From: Chara braunii
Lineage: Eukaryota > Streptophyta > Charophyceae > Charales > Characeae
DNA: 38,485 bases
Direction of reading: 5' to 3'
NCBI GenBank assembly: GCA_003427395.1
Contig: BFEA01000122.1
Location: 2,630,634 to 2,669,118, forward strand
The position numbers and the translations under genes were made by a program. A model generated the notes under the pieces. That model did not search any database, was not told the DNA's origin, and was given only the letters and a program-made list of their open reading frames with translations. This document shows positions 28,440 through 38,070 of this stretch, piece by piece (the first letter of the stretch is position 1; the number at the start of each line of letters is the position of its first letter).

Positions 28440-30884
28440 TCTGGAGAAAGCCCAAGTGTGGTTGGGTTTGTAAGTGGTCCGATGCAAGGTGCATGAGTTG
28501 TGAGTGAGTGAACCATTCAAAGACTGAGTTTGTCTTGGGCTTGGTCGTTTGGGATTATTCCTTTCGGGAAGGAGAGGTCTTTTGGGAGGACTGCCTCAAC
28601 CAGTCCCCGGATGTCGGTATTTCAGCTTTTTTAAAATGACCGCTGTAGAAGGGTTCCCTCTCCACCCCTCCACCGTGAGCCCCACTCGAACTGTGGGACT
28701 CACTGGCTGGCCCGGCGGCGGTCTGAGGCCCAGCTGCCATTCCCCGTCCGCTTTAGTCCTAGTGAGGGGGAACAGAACCACTCCCGGTGGTATATCTTCT
28801 GGGCTGCTATCGTCCTGTTCAAGTCTCACCATGTCTTTCAGTTTTTTGGGGAGCAGCGGTACCAGTGCCCTGGCATCCTGCCGGCCTTCTTTTGGGTCTC
28901 CATCGTCATCGTCGTGCATGATGTCTTCGTACCGTAACCCGGTTTTGCATGGGCATAGCGAGCGTTGTGCTTCTGACGTCATTTGATGAGTATCGTTGTC
29001 GCCCCGGTCTGTCTGCAGGTCGTGGATGGCTTGTGACTGTGGCGGGTGCACTTTGCTTTGGGCCTGCTGCCTGCACTGTGCACCGTGCCGGTCCTGGGTG
29101 CTTGATGGCAGCTGCATTTGTGTGGATGCAGGTTGGCCCGACCCGTCAGTAAGCAAGTGTTGTTGCTGCTGTTGTTGTACTTGATCCCTCTGGGTTCGCA
29201 ATTGGTCCAGAGTCGGCTGACTGCCATACAGGGCGTTACAAAACTCGAGGGCAAGGGGTTTGGGCCACACAAGGCCCTCGTGCAAGAACGCCTCATGATT
29301 GGTGTTTTTGTGGTCGGTCACGCAGGCATAAGCAAACTGTTCTATTTTGTCTAAAAATTCATCTACAACGAAAACTATTGCTGCCCCAACCTCCATCCAA
29401 TCTATATCCGAGGCTTCCTTATGTCTCTCGACCGCTGCGAGGATCCTGGGACTGTGCATGAGCACCATTTTTGCCTCTTCCCAATGGCGGGTGGCCAGTG
29501 TGTTAGTTGGACTACTTTCCGTGAGCGAGAATATTTTTAGTAATGTCCAGTCTGTGAGGAAATGTTTCACCTCATGATTGTGTGAGAGAGACAGGGCATT
29601 CTGCATTTCCACATCCTGCTCTGGGGCGGAGGTGTCCATCTGTTGTGGTTGAAGTTCTCCTTGTCGAGTGTCTTGCTGGTCCACGCCCAGCAATTGAAGG
29701 AGGCAGTGGTGTTGGGAGTCGAGTGGTATTGGGAGAAGATGTCGATGGTCCTCGTGGTGTGGCAGCAACCTTCTTCTTTCGTCCTCCTGTTGGCAGAAGG
29801 CTTGCAGTTGGTGTTGCTGCTGCTGCAAGACTTGCTGTTGTTGCTGACAGAGGTGCTGTTGCCAGTATAGGTTAGCCTGATGCTGGTTATGTTGTTGCAG
29901 CATCAGCAGCTCGTGTTGCTGTTGCCTCTAATGCTGTTCCAGCTGCGCCTGCAGCAGGAGACAAAATTGTTCCTCCACATATCCCTGCTGCAGCTGTTGT
30001 TGTTGTTGTTGGTGGTGCGATTGCCAGAGCGTTTGCTGCAGCATGTGCATTTGCACCTTCTGCTGCTCTTGCAACTGTTGCTGTTGCATTTGGACTTGTT
30101 GCTGTTGCATGTGCGGTTGGCATTGTATGGCGTTCTGGAGGGTCTGCTGATGCTGAAGGGTTTGTTGTTGCTGATGATGATCCCGTTGCAGGAGGGGTTG
30201 TTGTTGATCCTGAAATAGTTGGAGATCCTGTCCTGATTGCATCTGAGTGGGGCTGTGATTTTGGTGCGCAGGAGGGATCTATTGGTGTGGCCGCTCGTGC
30301 TCGGCGTCTGCCTTGAGCGGGTAGTGGTGTTGTTGTGTCTCCTGCTGTTGGAGCGCATGGCCTTGTTGGCGGTGGGGGCCTGTTCGGGGCTGTTGAGGGG
30401 CGTTGCGCAGTAAGGCCGCCTCTTCGTGCACGGTGAGGGCTCATCGTTGTCATTTCTCCTGTGATTGGGCGCTGTCACCGTCCTTCTCGCCCCCTTCATC
30501 AGTTTTCAGGGTCTGTTGGTCCCCGCCCTGGACGGGGAGATCTTGCAGCTTCGGAGGATGTTGCTCACACAAGTGTTGAGGGTGTTGAGGGTGTTGAGGG
30601 TGCATTTGTTGGGGAAAGGCAACACCTTTCACTTTGTTAAGCAGGGCGGTGGCTTTGACCCAGGTGTCTTGCAGAGTTAGGGATCGATGGTGATCATTTT
30701 CCTTGCCTCCAAGGGTTCGGTCTTCAGTGGGGTGGATGTCCACTCCGGCTGCTGGCAAAAGTGTCGCAGCAGTTGCGTGTGCGTGCCCCGCCTGGCCGGG
30801 CGACAAATAAGTTTCCTTTTCAGCGGTTGCACCGTTAGTCGGTCCCTGTTTCTGTTGCACGGCATCAGTTACAGGGTGAAGCAC
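28440..30884 (-). pseudogene. LINE C ORF1: Gln-rich gag-like protein
   Basis: One minus-strand frame runs about 760 codons from 30884 to 28596, with stops only at 30450-30452, 30441-30443, 30279-30281 and 29928-29930. Two are TAG, within Gln-rich context, consistent with CAG to TAG. The central part (about 30240-29780) is a CAG-type Gln tract. A folded-looking region (about 29600-29230) contains TDWTLLKIFSLTESS and EVGAAIVFVVDEFLDKIEQF. Near the C-terminus PGVVLFPLTRTKADGEWQLG resembles LINE A ORF1 TGIVLLPVRCKEGKWEVVL. A shifted frame downstream (FEWFTHSQLMHL, about 28530) resembles LINE A FKWFNQVLLTELQLM. No zinc knuckle was seen. Broken. Confidence 0.65.
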
Positions 30885-31077
30885 TGTTTACAACTTTGCA
30901 AGTCTGCTAATTGAATGTAGTTCTTGGTTTGCTGCAAGACAGGTGCTCCACTGTTTGAACTCTGAAGTGCAGTGCCGGTGAGTGCCTGCTGTCCAACACC
31001 CCCCCATCCCCCCACTGCACCCCACCACCTTCCTTTTTCTTTTTCTTCCGCTTTTTTTTTTTTTTTTTTTGTTAGGG

Positions 31078-31232
31078 GTCTGGACATTTTTGGACCCTCT
31101 GAGGTCAGTCCGGACTCTCCGGGTCCGGTGACATCCAGGTGTCCGGAGCTGTCCAGATCACCAGACTGTCCGGACCAGTCCAGACATATGTCCGGGATAA
31201 CGTCCGGAAGTGTCCGATGTCCGGGTCCGCGG
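31078..31232. repeat. Cluster of GTCCGG-type motifs
   Basis: About 155 bp with roughly ten copies of GTCCGGA/GTCCGGG or a one-base variant, on both strands because TCCGGA is palindromic (for example CAGTCCGGACTC, TGTCCGGACCAGTCCAGAC, CGTCCGGAAGTGTCCG). The neighbouring 30885-31077 holds only a T-rich run (31051-31070) and no gene. Confidence 0.6.
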
Positions 31233-31550
31233 TTACCATGTGGGAGAGTGTTGGCCATAGTCACTGCTGCTACTCAATGGGAGGTGATGGACGCAGATGG
31301 GAGGCGCAGCTACTGGCAAAATGCACGTTAGCCGGCCCCACCCACTGGCGGCCCCACCCTACTCCCTGACCATCGCCGATTAGGCGGGTGGCAACATGCA
31401 TTGAAGGGGTCCCCTGATAGGCTTAGGAGTAGTGGTTGGTAGATAGCCAAAGGTAAAATTGAGAGAAGAATATAGCTTAGTTTTTTACTAAAAAAAGAAA
31501 ATAAAAAAGCCATATGTATGTTGCGTCTTGTCGTCATCAGCACTGACAGT

Positions 31551-31650
31551 CTCATGCATTTGAATAGTTGGGGCTGTTCGGCAGTTTTCCAAGTGGTGGT
31601 CTCATGCATTTGAATAGTTGGGGCTGTTGCGGCAGTTTTCCAAGTGGTGT
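31551..31650 (+). repeat. 50-bp tandem repeat, two units
   Basis: CTCATGCATTTGAATAGTTG begins at 31551 and at 31601. The units are nearly identical, with one extra G in the second. No gene is supported from 31240 to 32019. Confidence 0.85.
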
Positions 31651-32019
31651 TGTTTTTTAACACCACGGAGAGTGTGCGCCAGTCAGGGGGTGCCATGCCG
31701 CATCCCACGACCTCCCATTTCTTGAGCTGCTGATGGTTTTTCGATAGTTGTATTGGTTTTCATGGGGCAAGACCTTCGCAAGGACTTCATCGAGTGAATA
31801 GTGACAATAGTCCCTTGCTAGTGAGAACGCGGATTCCAAAAACGTGCTGCAAGAATGCCACTTTGCAGATACTTTGCAGATACTTTTGTCATTCTTTCTA
31901 TTTTTGGAAATTCTCTATTTATGTGTCCCACAGTGTAGCAAAATACTTGGTCGTGGTGTAGCTGGGACGTGGCCCAGGGATCCCATCTATGCGTTTTTCT
32001 TTTTTTTGGAATAAGACAT

Positions 32020-32484
32020 GGACCCCACTGGAAAAACGTTGGAAAAGTGACATTTCTGGAAATCCGAGAACCGGCCCTCGGAGGATATTGCGTGTGAAAT
32101 GACGGGACCTCACTGAAGACCCTGGAAAAGGCTTGGAAAAGCAGATTTTTCCGAGATGGAGTTTGGTAGTACTGTCATTTTGGACCTGTAAAGTATGCTG
32201 AAGTCGTGTGGATGTCGCTCATGTCCGAATACCAGACAGCGCATGGACCCGGTCTCTCCACGCTACTTTTCCAACGATTTCAAAGCCCCCCCCCTACCCT
32301 CTCGGAAAGGCACAAATTTTCGGCGGAAACTCAGGAAAGCGACACATTTCTGACTGAAAGTAGATGTGGAAATGCCAATGTGTGATCTTCCAGGAACATA
32401 TTTCCAGATGGTCAGGTCCCGGAAAATGGCCTGCGCCACAAAAAAATGACGTTTCCAAGGGGCCTCCTTTTTCCAGTGGGGTCC
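32020..32484. repeat. Inverted repeat pair around 430 bp of unknown sequence
   Basis: GGACCCCACTGGAAAAA at 32020 recurs inverted at 32468-32484, and similarity continues inward (TTGGAAAAGTGACATTT against AAAATGACGTTTCCAA). The interior repeats TGGAAAA/TTTTCCA words. It could be a degraded TIR element; no duplication of the target is evident. A third partial copy (GTGGGGTCCAGGC) lies near 32527. Confidence 0.45.
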
Positions 32485-32693
32485 AGGCAAACCACCAGCG
32501 GTGCGCTTTTTCCAAGATTTTCAGCTGTGGGGTCCAGGCCAAACTATGGCCGCGTCATACCTTTTTAGATTCGTTTTTTAAACAACAGAGGTTTTTGCAG
32601 TCTAGTGCAGCAGAGTTTTAAATGCAGTTTGGAGGCGTATGTTTTGGCAGAGTTGTGTCAGTGGCCACGTCATCTGGGGTCTTGTAGGCCCTG

Positions 32694-32930
32694 GGCCTTC
32701 ACTTGCCACGGGAAACATTCCAGGCATTTGATCAGCCGCTCAATCAGCTGGTCGATCAGCCGTTCAATCTATCAGATCGAACGGCTGAATTTTTACGAGC
32801 GGTAACTGAAGAGGGACAAGGGGGCCAGGTCCTGTACCCTGGCCCTTCACTTGCCACGGGAAACATTGTAGCTGTTCAATCAGCCGTTTGATCTATTGGA
32901 TTGAAAAGCTAATATTCCAAAATTACAAGA
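32694..32930 (+). repeat. Direct repeat with small hairpin-forming CAGCCGTTC words
   Basis: CTTCACTTGCCACGGGAAAC at about 32697 recurs at about 32844. Each copy is followed by ATCAGCCG-type words, and CAGCCGTTC...GAACGGCTG (about 32757-32787) can form a 9-bp stem. From 32931 to 33324 no gene is seen. Confidence 0.5.
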
Positions 32931-33324
32931 AAGAGTACGTGATAACTTTTTAAGTTCTGGAAGCGTTCATGATTGCTGTGTTTTGCATGCTAGATGTTCT
33001 ACCTTTTCATGTGTTTTTTGAAAGGGTTTATTCCCTATGTTTATTACTATAGAGGTATAGGGTTCTAGACTCAGAAAAATACGAGCAGCATATCAGTTTA
33101 GTCACTTTAGTGGTATTTCATGATGCAGTCTCCTAAGATCGAGACCCATGCAGTCTGGTCTGTGGCTGACGTGACAAATTTTTGTGCTCAATACCTCGGA
33201 GAGGTATCTTGAATTCCGTTTCAGATCTTGATATGGGTAGTTGGGCTCGGTAGTGATTACAGCAGAAGAAGACAAAGCAGGCAGGGGATATTGCTCATTG
33301 CGACTGAAGCCTTGCAAGATCATT

Positions 33325-36300
33325 ATGGAAAAAATCTGATTTAGCTACTGCGGATGCGGAGAAACGTCGAGCCATCCTGGAACAGATCAAAGGGGTAGGA
33401 GGAAGGACTTGGCCTGACCTGATATGTATTCAAGAAACCCACTTAACTGACTCGTCTATCCATACTAGAGAACATAATATGATATGGCCTTTTCAAAAAG
33501 TGAGTTCTCCTGCTCAGAGGAGTGGTTCAGGGGGGCTAGCAATCTGGGTTCCACGAGACTCGAGGGCTGAACTGATACATTGGGTTGTGGACAAGGTTCA
33601 GGGTAGATGGATTTTTGCTTTAGTCATGTTGCAAGAAGAGGTTATTTGTGCAATCAATGGTCGCGCTGCCTTGTAACTCGAGCTGTACGAGGGCAAGAGA
33701 CCTGGTAGAGAGATCTGGGGAGTTGTCGAGGGTGGAAGGCACCATAGTGTCCTTTGGTAAGCTGGTACTTAGTCGACGCTGGCCAGAGCCGGGGCGGGTT
33801 TGCCCTGTAGCTTAGCAGGTGGGAGTCTTCTGGGGTGGGTGGTGCCACTCGGTAACCTAGCAGTTGAGGGCGTTAAGGCCTAGTAGAGACTAAGTGTCGG
33901 GATATAGGGATGAGGCAGGCAGGGGTGGGCTACTAAAAGGCTCTAAGGCAGATATTTCTCGATCTGAATGTTCTTCCAAAAAACAAAAAGGCCTTTTGCA
34001 TTTAGTACTGTATAGATGCCTGTTTTCTTCTATTAGCCCCTTAGAGGCTGTTTTCATTAGTACTTGGTGCAAGTTGTTCTCAAATTTTTCTAAAAAAAAA
34101 CTAATATTAAAGGGTGTCCCCGCTCAATAACCCCCTGGTTCCAGGGCAATCAATGCTGGCAAGGGGAGGTCTCCTTAATTTTTTTTCTCAAATTTTCTCA
34201 AAAAAAGACCCTTGAGAATGCCTTAGGATTCTGGGTACTCCTTGCAACTCATTTTAGGCATCTTTGATGTTGTTATGTTCATGGACCTGCAATTTTTCGA
34301 TGCCAGAACGACGCTGGCCGGTGCTGGGGGGTTGCCCTGTAACCTGTTGATAGCAGGTGCATGAGGCCTGGTAGAGAGATCTGGGGATGCCTTGGGTCGA
34401 GCATTCCAAGGGAAAACCAAGGCTTGCTGTCGGGACGGCTCTGGCCGGAGCTGGGGTGAGTCGTGTTGCCCTGTAACCCAGCAGGGTGGGGGCATGAGGC
34501 CTGGGAGAGCTCGGCAGGGAATTAGACAGTTTTAGAGAATTTTAGAGTGTCTTGTCGGGGAGTACAGGGGTTCTGAGCATTCGAAGGACTTTTGTTGTAA
34601 TTGCTGCTTGAGTAGCCTAGCAATAGGTCAACAATTATCCACGTTTTTCCTAAATCTTCCTGAAAAATTTTCATAGTTTTTCAATTGTTCTTAGCCGAAG
34701 CCAGGTAATGGCCCAAGTATTTCAAATCATTTGTATATTCTACATGGGACGCTGGGCCCAATTCCCAGCAGGTGTTGCTCCCCACGAATGGATTGGAGCA
34801 TTTGTCCCCCCCCCCCCAAAAAAAAAAAAAAGAAGTCTATGGACCTAAGTGCGGGAGAGGGTTAACTTCTTTCAAGAGATTAGGGCACAAATACCAAATG
34901 ACATACTAGTAGTCTAGTAATTATGGCATGGAACTTTAATGCAGCCCCTGACAGATGGCTGGATAGATGAAAAGTGTTTTCCCTCCTATATAGAAGAGGA
35001 TGAAAATATTATTAGGAATCTATGTGAATCATAACATCGTTATGATACATACCACAAGAAAGACAGTTCTCATGCATTAGGCACAATGGTATCCCCAACA
35101 ATCAAGTTCCAGGACAAATCTTTTTCTTATGTCAGAACACCTGAATAGGGCTTTAGTATCGGCAACTATTTTTCCTCAAAGCCTTTGGCCACTGGCTGAT
35201 CACAAGATGTGTGCAATACTTCTTTCCTTCAGTGAAAAATCAGATCGATGAAGAAGGTTTTACAAGCTAAACACTTCCTTATTCTCACAAACGCGATTTA
35301 AGGACTTCATAAAGGATGTGTGAGAATATTGGCACACGACTAAAAATCAACAGGATTCGTTTACAACTTTACATCATGGTTCAACAATGGTTTGACCGTT
35401 ATAACAAAAAAATGTAACGAGTATTCTAAGCTATTAGCCAAGAATCGTCATTCTCAGAAACTGAAAATCCAACAATAAAAACTAGAATATGAACTGAACA
35501 ATCAACCTAACATTCCCTCCAATGTTATTCCCCAATATATCGTATATCGGATCTCGGAAATCAACTACTAACTTTTGCACAACATCGTTGGCAGGGGTAT
35601 ATGGTCGAGGTAAATTAACTACGTTTGTAACAGAAGATTAAATAGATGCATCATTTTTTTTCACTTGGTAGGGCAAGAGTTAGGAGAACTGCGATCGAAG
35701 GATTTCAAGATCCGGTAGGTTCTATGGATCTGTCCTCGTCCTTTTCTTTAACAACCACTCTCAAAATTGCTTATAATTTTTTTGAAAACCTATTTACTTC
35801 TACTAAGAATCATATGGACCGACAAGAAGACAATGAAGCAATGAAATAATTCCTAGCCCAGTGACTCAATCCCTCACTCAGGAGCAATGCCAACAATTGA
35901 AAAAACCTCGTACCAAGGAGGAACTATGGACAACCATGTTACAAACGGAAGAGGGTAAAACACCACGTATGGATGAAATACCAAAGAAATTTTTGGAGAC
36001 CATGGTGACCAACCTTCTCTGATGATTTGATGAAATTCATAGACTCGGTTTGGAAATCGAGGGGGATGGGGGAGATGGTTAGCCAAGGCGTTCTTTGTAA
36101 AAAGGAAGACAAGGCCAATATTATGAATTATAAACTAATTACATTACTTACTGTGATGTATAAACCATTGGCTACATACTGGTTATGCCAAACATCAAAC
36201 ACCCTTCGCAAACGAGGTTTATCAATGACAAACATATTCAGGATAACATCCTCTTAATTAGTGAAATGATCAAACTAGCATGTCAATCCAAACAAAATGT

Positions 36301-37230
36301 TGCTTTCGTATTTATTGACTTTGAGAAAGCATATGACCATATGAATTGCCATTTTTTTAGGTTTGTCTTTAAAAGATGAACTTTGACCCCTACATGCAGA
36401 AATGGGTTGGTATCCTTCATTCTAGTGCCACAACTAGAATACAAGTCAATGGTTTTCTTTCCCCTGAAATTAAGTTCCAAAGGTCGGTTAGACAAAGTAA
36501 CCCTCTAACTCCCTTTCTTTTTTTAATCATAATGGAAGCATAAGGGGGTTAATCTTAAGCAAAGCCACAACTTCAAGCGTCTTCAGTTTTCCGCTATCCC
36601 GAAGGAGGCCATTCCAATTTGTTCCATTTTCGCAGATGGCCTTCCGAGCATGATGTAGGCATCAGACGCAAATATGGAAAAAATTATGAATTTCATGAAC
36701 AAAAATACCTTAAGGTGTCAAAATGTTGGTCAATTAGGGCAAGGATGGTGGATACACTCTAATGGGGTACGTCCTCCGGGACAACCAAAAGTTAATTGGG
36801 TACCACATAACGCTTCTATTCGTGTTTTAGGGGTATCCCTGACAGCCCAAGGAATACCATCAAATAATGATGAATGGATTTCGAGACCAGCCTTGAAAAA
36901 ATGAACCAATAAAAGAATAAACATACATCTACCTTTGGAAGGGCGTTCACAATTAATGATGTGGTATTGACTTCCATCTGGTATAAATCAGCATTGTGGG
37001 CTATGAGCAAAGGAAGAACCAAAAACATTAAACAACAGGTTTCAACATTTTTTGGGAATAGGAAATCATGAATGAAAAGGGTGATTTCAAGAGTGGCTTA
37101 GGACTCCTTAATCCAACCTAAAACAGGAGGAGGTCAGGGTTTGCTAGATCCATTGCTTCAAGTCCAAGCTCTTTCACTACAACGTATAATAAAAAATGAT
37201 TTTCTCAATTGACAAGCCTTGGGTAGGGTT
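33325..37230 (+). pseudogene. LINE D ORF2 remnants (endonuclease, linker, reverse transcriptase)
   Basis: Endonuclease: AEKRRAILEQIKGVGG, CIQETHLTDSS (33422-33450), GLAIWVPRDSRAEL, GRWIFALVML. After the insertion it resumes at a YGPK segment and an NFNAAPDRWLDR block (about 34932-34970; the Gly-Asp before NFNA is lost). The linker has a RWQGYMVE word (about 35590) and FENLFTSTK (about 35790). RT: ITLLTVMYKPL, HPSQTRFINDKHIQDNILL, FIDFEKAYDHMN, SVRQSNPLTPFLFLIIMEA, then FADG (36629-36640) where FADD is required. QGWWIHSNGVRPPGQPKVNW and RVLGVSLTAQGIPSNNDEW follow. Many stops and frameshifts; catalytically dead. Confidence 0.85.
33661..34833 (+). mobile_element. CTGGCC non-autonomous retroelement, copy 2, with target-site duplication
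   Basis: A 1.17-kb insertion inside the LINE D endonuclease. The left flank AATCAATGG (33652-33660) and right flank AGTCTATGG (34834-34842) match at 7 of 9, and the interrupted protein continues across them (CAI then YGP). The body has CTGGCC/GTAACC modules near 33780, 34313 and 34436, a hairpin D (arms 34133-34138 and 34141-34146), and the segment GCCAGGTAATGGCCC (34701). It ends in the hairpin A/B tail (34746-34803), a C run and poly-A (34818-34831). No ORF is supported. The shared tail suggests mobilisation by the LINE enzymes. Confidence 0.78.
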
Positions 37231-37373
37231 GGCCTAGGTACAAATCCGTAGACTGGCTCTTGCGGCTCCAGAGGATATTCATCCTCTATTATGGATAGAG
37301 GATATATATTAGAGTATTCCTAGACCCCAGGAACATTCCAAGGATGAGGGCTTAAGGGGAGCTGCTCGGAAGG

Positions 37374-38070
37374 ATTGGTGAGCTGGTACATAGACGACGC
37401 TGGCCGGAGCTGGGGTGGGTCGTTTCGCCCTGTAACCTAGCAGGTGGGGGATTCTGGAGTGGGTCGCGCCACTCTGTAACCTACCAGGTATCGAGAATAC
37501 GAGGGTTGGGGCAGGTTACGGTTGAGCTGCTGAGTCATCACTAAGTAGTTTGGTTTCCCAAATCATTTCAGGGCCTGTGGGCTCTAGTGGCCATTGGTGA
37601 GCTGGTACATAGGCGATGCTGGCTGGAGCTGGGCTGGGTTGTTTCGCCCTGTAACCTAGCAGGTGAGGGATTGTTCTGGAGTGGGTCGCTCCACTCTATA
37701 ACCTACCAGCTAGGTACCGAGGATACGCAGCTTGAGGCAGGTTAGGGTTGAGCTGCTGAGTCATCACTAAGTAGTTTGGTTTTGGGCCGGAAACTCCTTC
37801 GGTACAATGACTCCGGTTTCTCATAGCTTTCTTGAACTTTAGCATTAAAAAAACAGATTCTTCTGAGGTTTTCTCATAGCCCCTCTGGGTCTTCGATAGC
37901 TGTCTTATGAGTAGGTCAGCTTCCAAGTTTTGTACTCAGCCAAAGCCAGGTAATGGCCCCGGTATCTCAATGTTCTATATAATTTCATATGGGACGCTGG
38001 ACCCGGTTCCCAACACATGCTGCTCCCCACAAATAGATTGAAGCATTGGTCCGCAAAAAACAAAGAAAAA
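37374..38070 (+). mobile_element. CTGGCC non-autonomous retroelement, copy 3
   Basis: Begins with two tandem copies of a 219-bp unit (37374-37592 and 37593 to about 37790) containing the CTGGCC...CCCTGTAACCTAGCAGGT modules. It continues to AAAGCCAGGTAATGGCCCC (37942) and the hairpin A/B tail (37990-38047), ending A-rich (38056-38071). The 5' boundary is approximate; it may extend left to the LINE D breakpoint at about 37330. Confidence 0.65.

Larger units (their letters stand above)
27280..30884 (-). mobile_element. LINE C: ORF1 plus truncated endonuclease (minus strand)
   Basis: A third, more diverged LINE lineage. ORF1 (30884-28596) is followed by the APE endonuclease start of ORF2 (28295 to about 27290). 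Everything after the endonuclease (RT, zf-RVT, tail) is missing, and the sequence changes to GAT-rich repeat DNA at about 27280. Loss of the 3' part is not a normal retrotransposition truncation and implies a later deletion or recombination. The 5' boundary is not defined. Confidence 0.8.
33325..37330 (+). mobile_element. LINE D: heavily decayed LINE copy split by a CTGGCC element
   Basis: Plus-strand LINE related to LINE A. The endonuclease start is at 33325-33660. The 33661-34833 insertion follows, then the rest of the endonuclease and linker (34843-35850), and RT remnants (36027-37230). The zf-RVT domain and 3' tail are missing; homology ends near 37330, shortly before another CTGGCC body. 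Upstream ORF1 is not recognisable. Confidence 0.8.

Noticed and set aside
29880-30218. Leu-rich plus-strand frame opposite LINE C ORF1
   Set aside because: Antisense of the CAG/Gln tract; the conserved ORF1 block and the following endonuclease are on the minus strand.
28596-30884. Possible reassignment of TAG to Gln in this organism
   Set aside because: TGA and TAA stops also interrupt LINE frames at Trp and other positions; simple decay explains all of them.
31551-31650. CRISPR-like direct repeats
   Set aside because: Only two adjacent units without spacers, in a eukaryotic repeat region.
33652-37330. LINE D and CTGGCC copies 2 and 3 as a single LINE with unusual UTRs
   Set aside because: The endonuclease reading continues across the 33661-34833 segment and that segment has its own tail and duplication, so it is an insertion.
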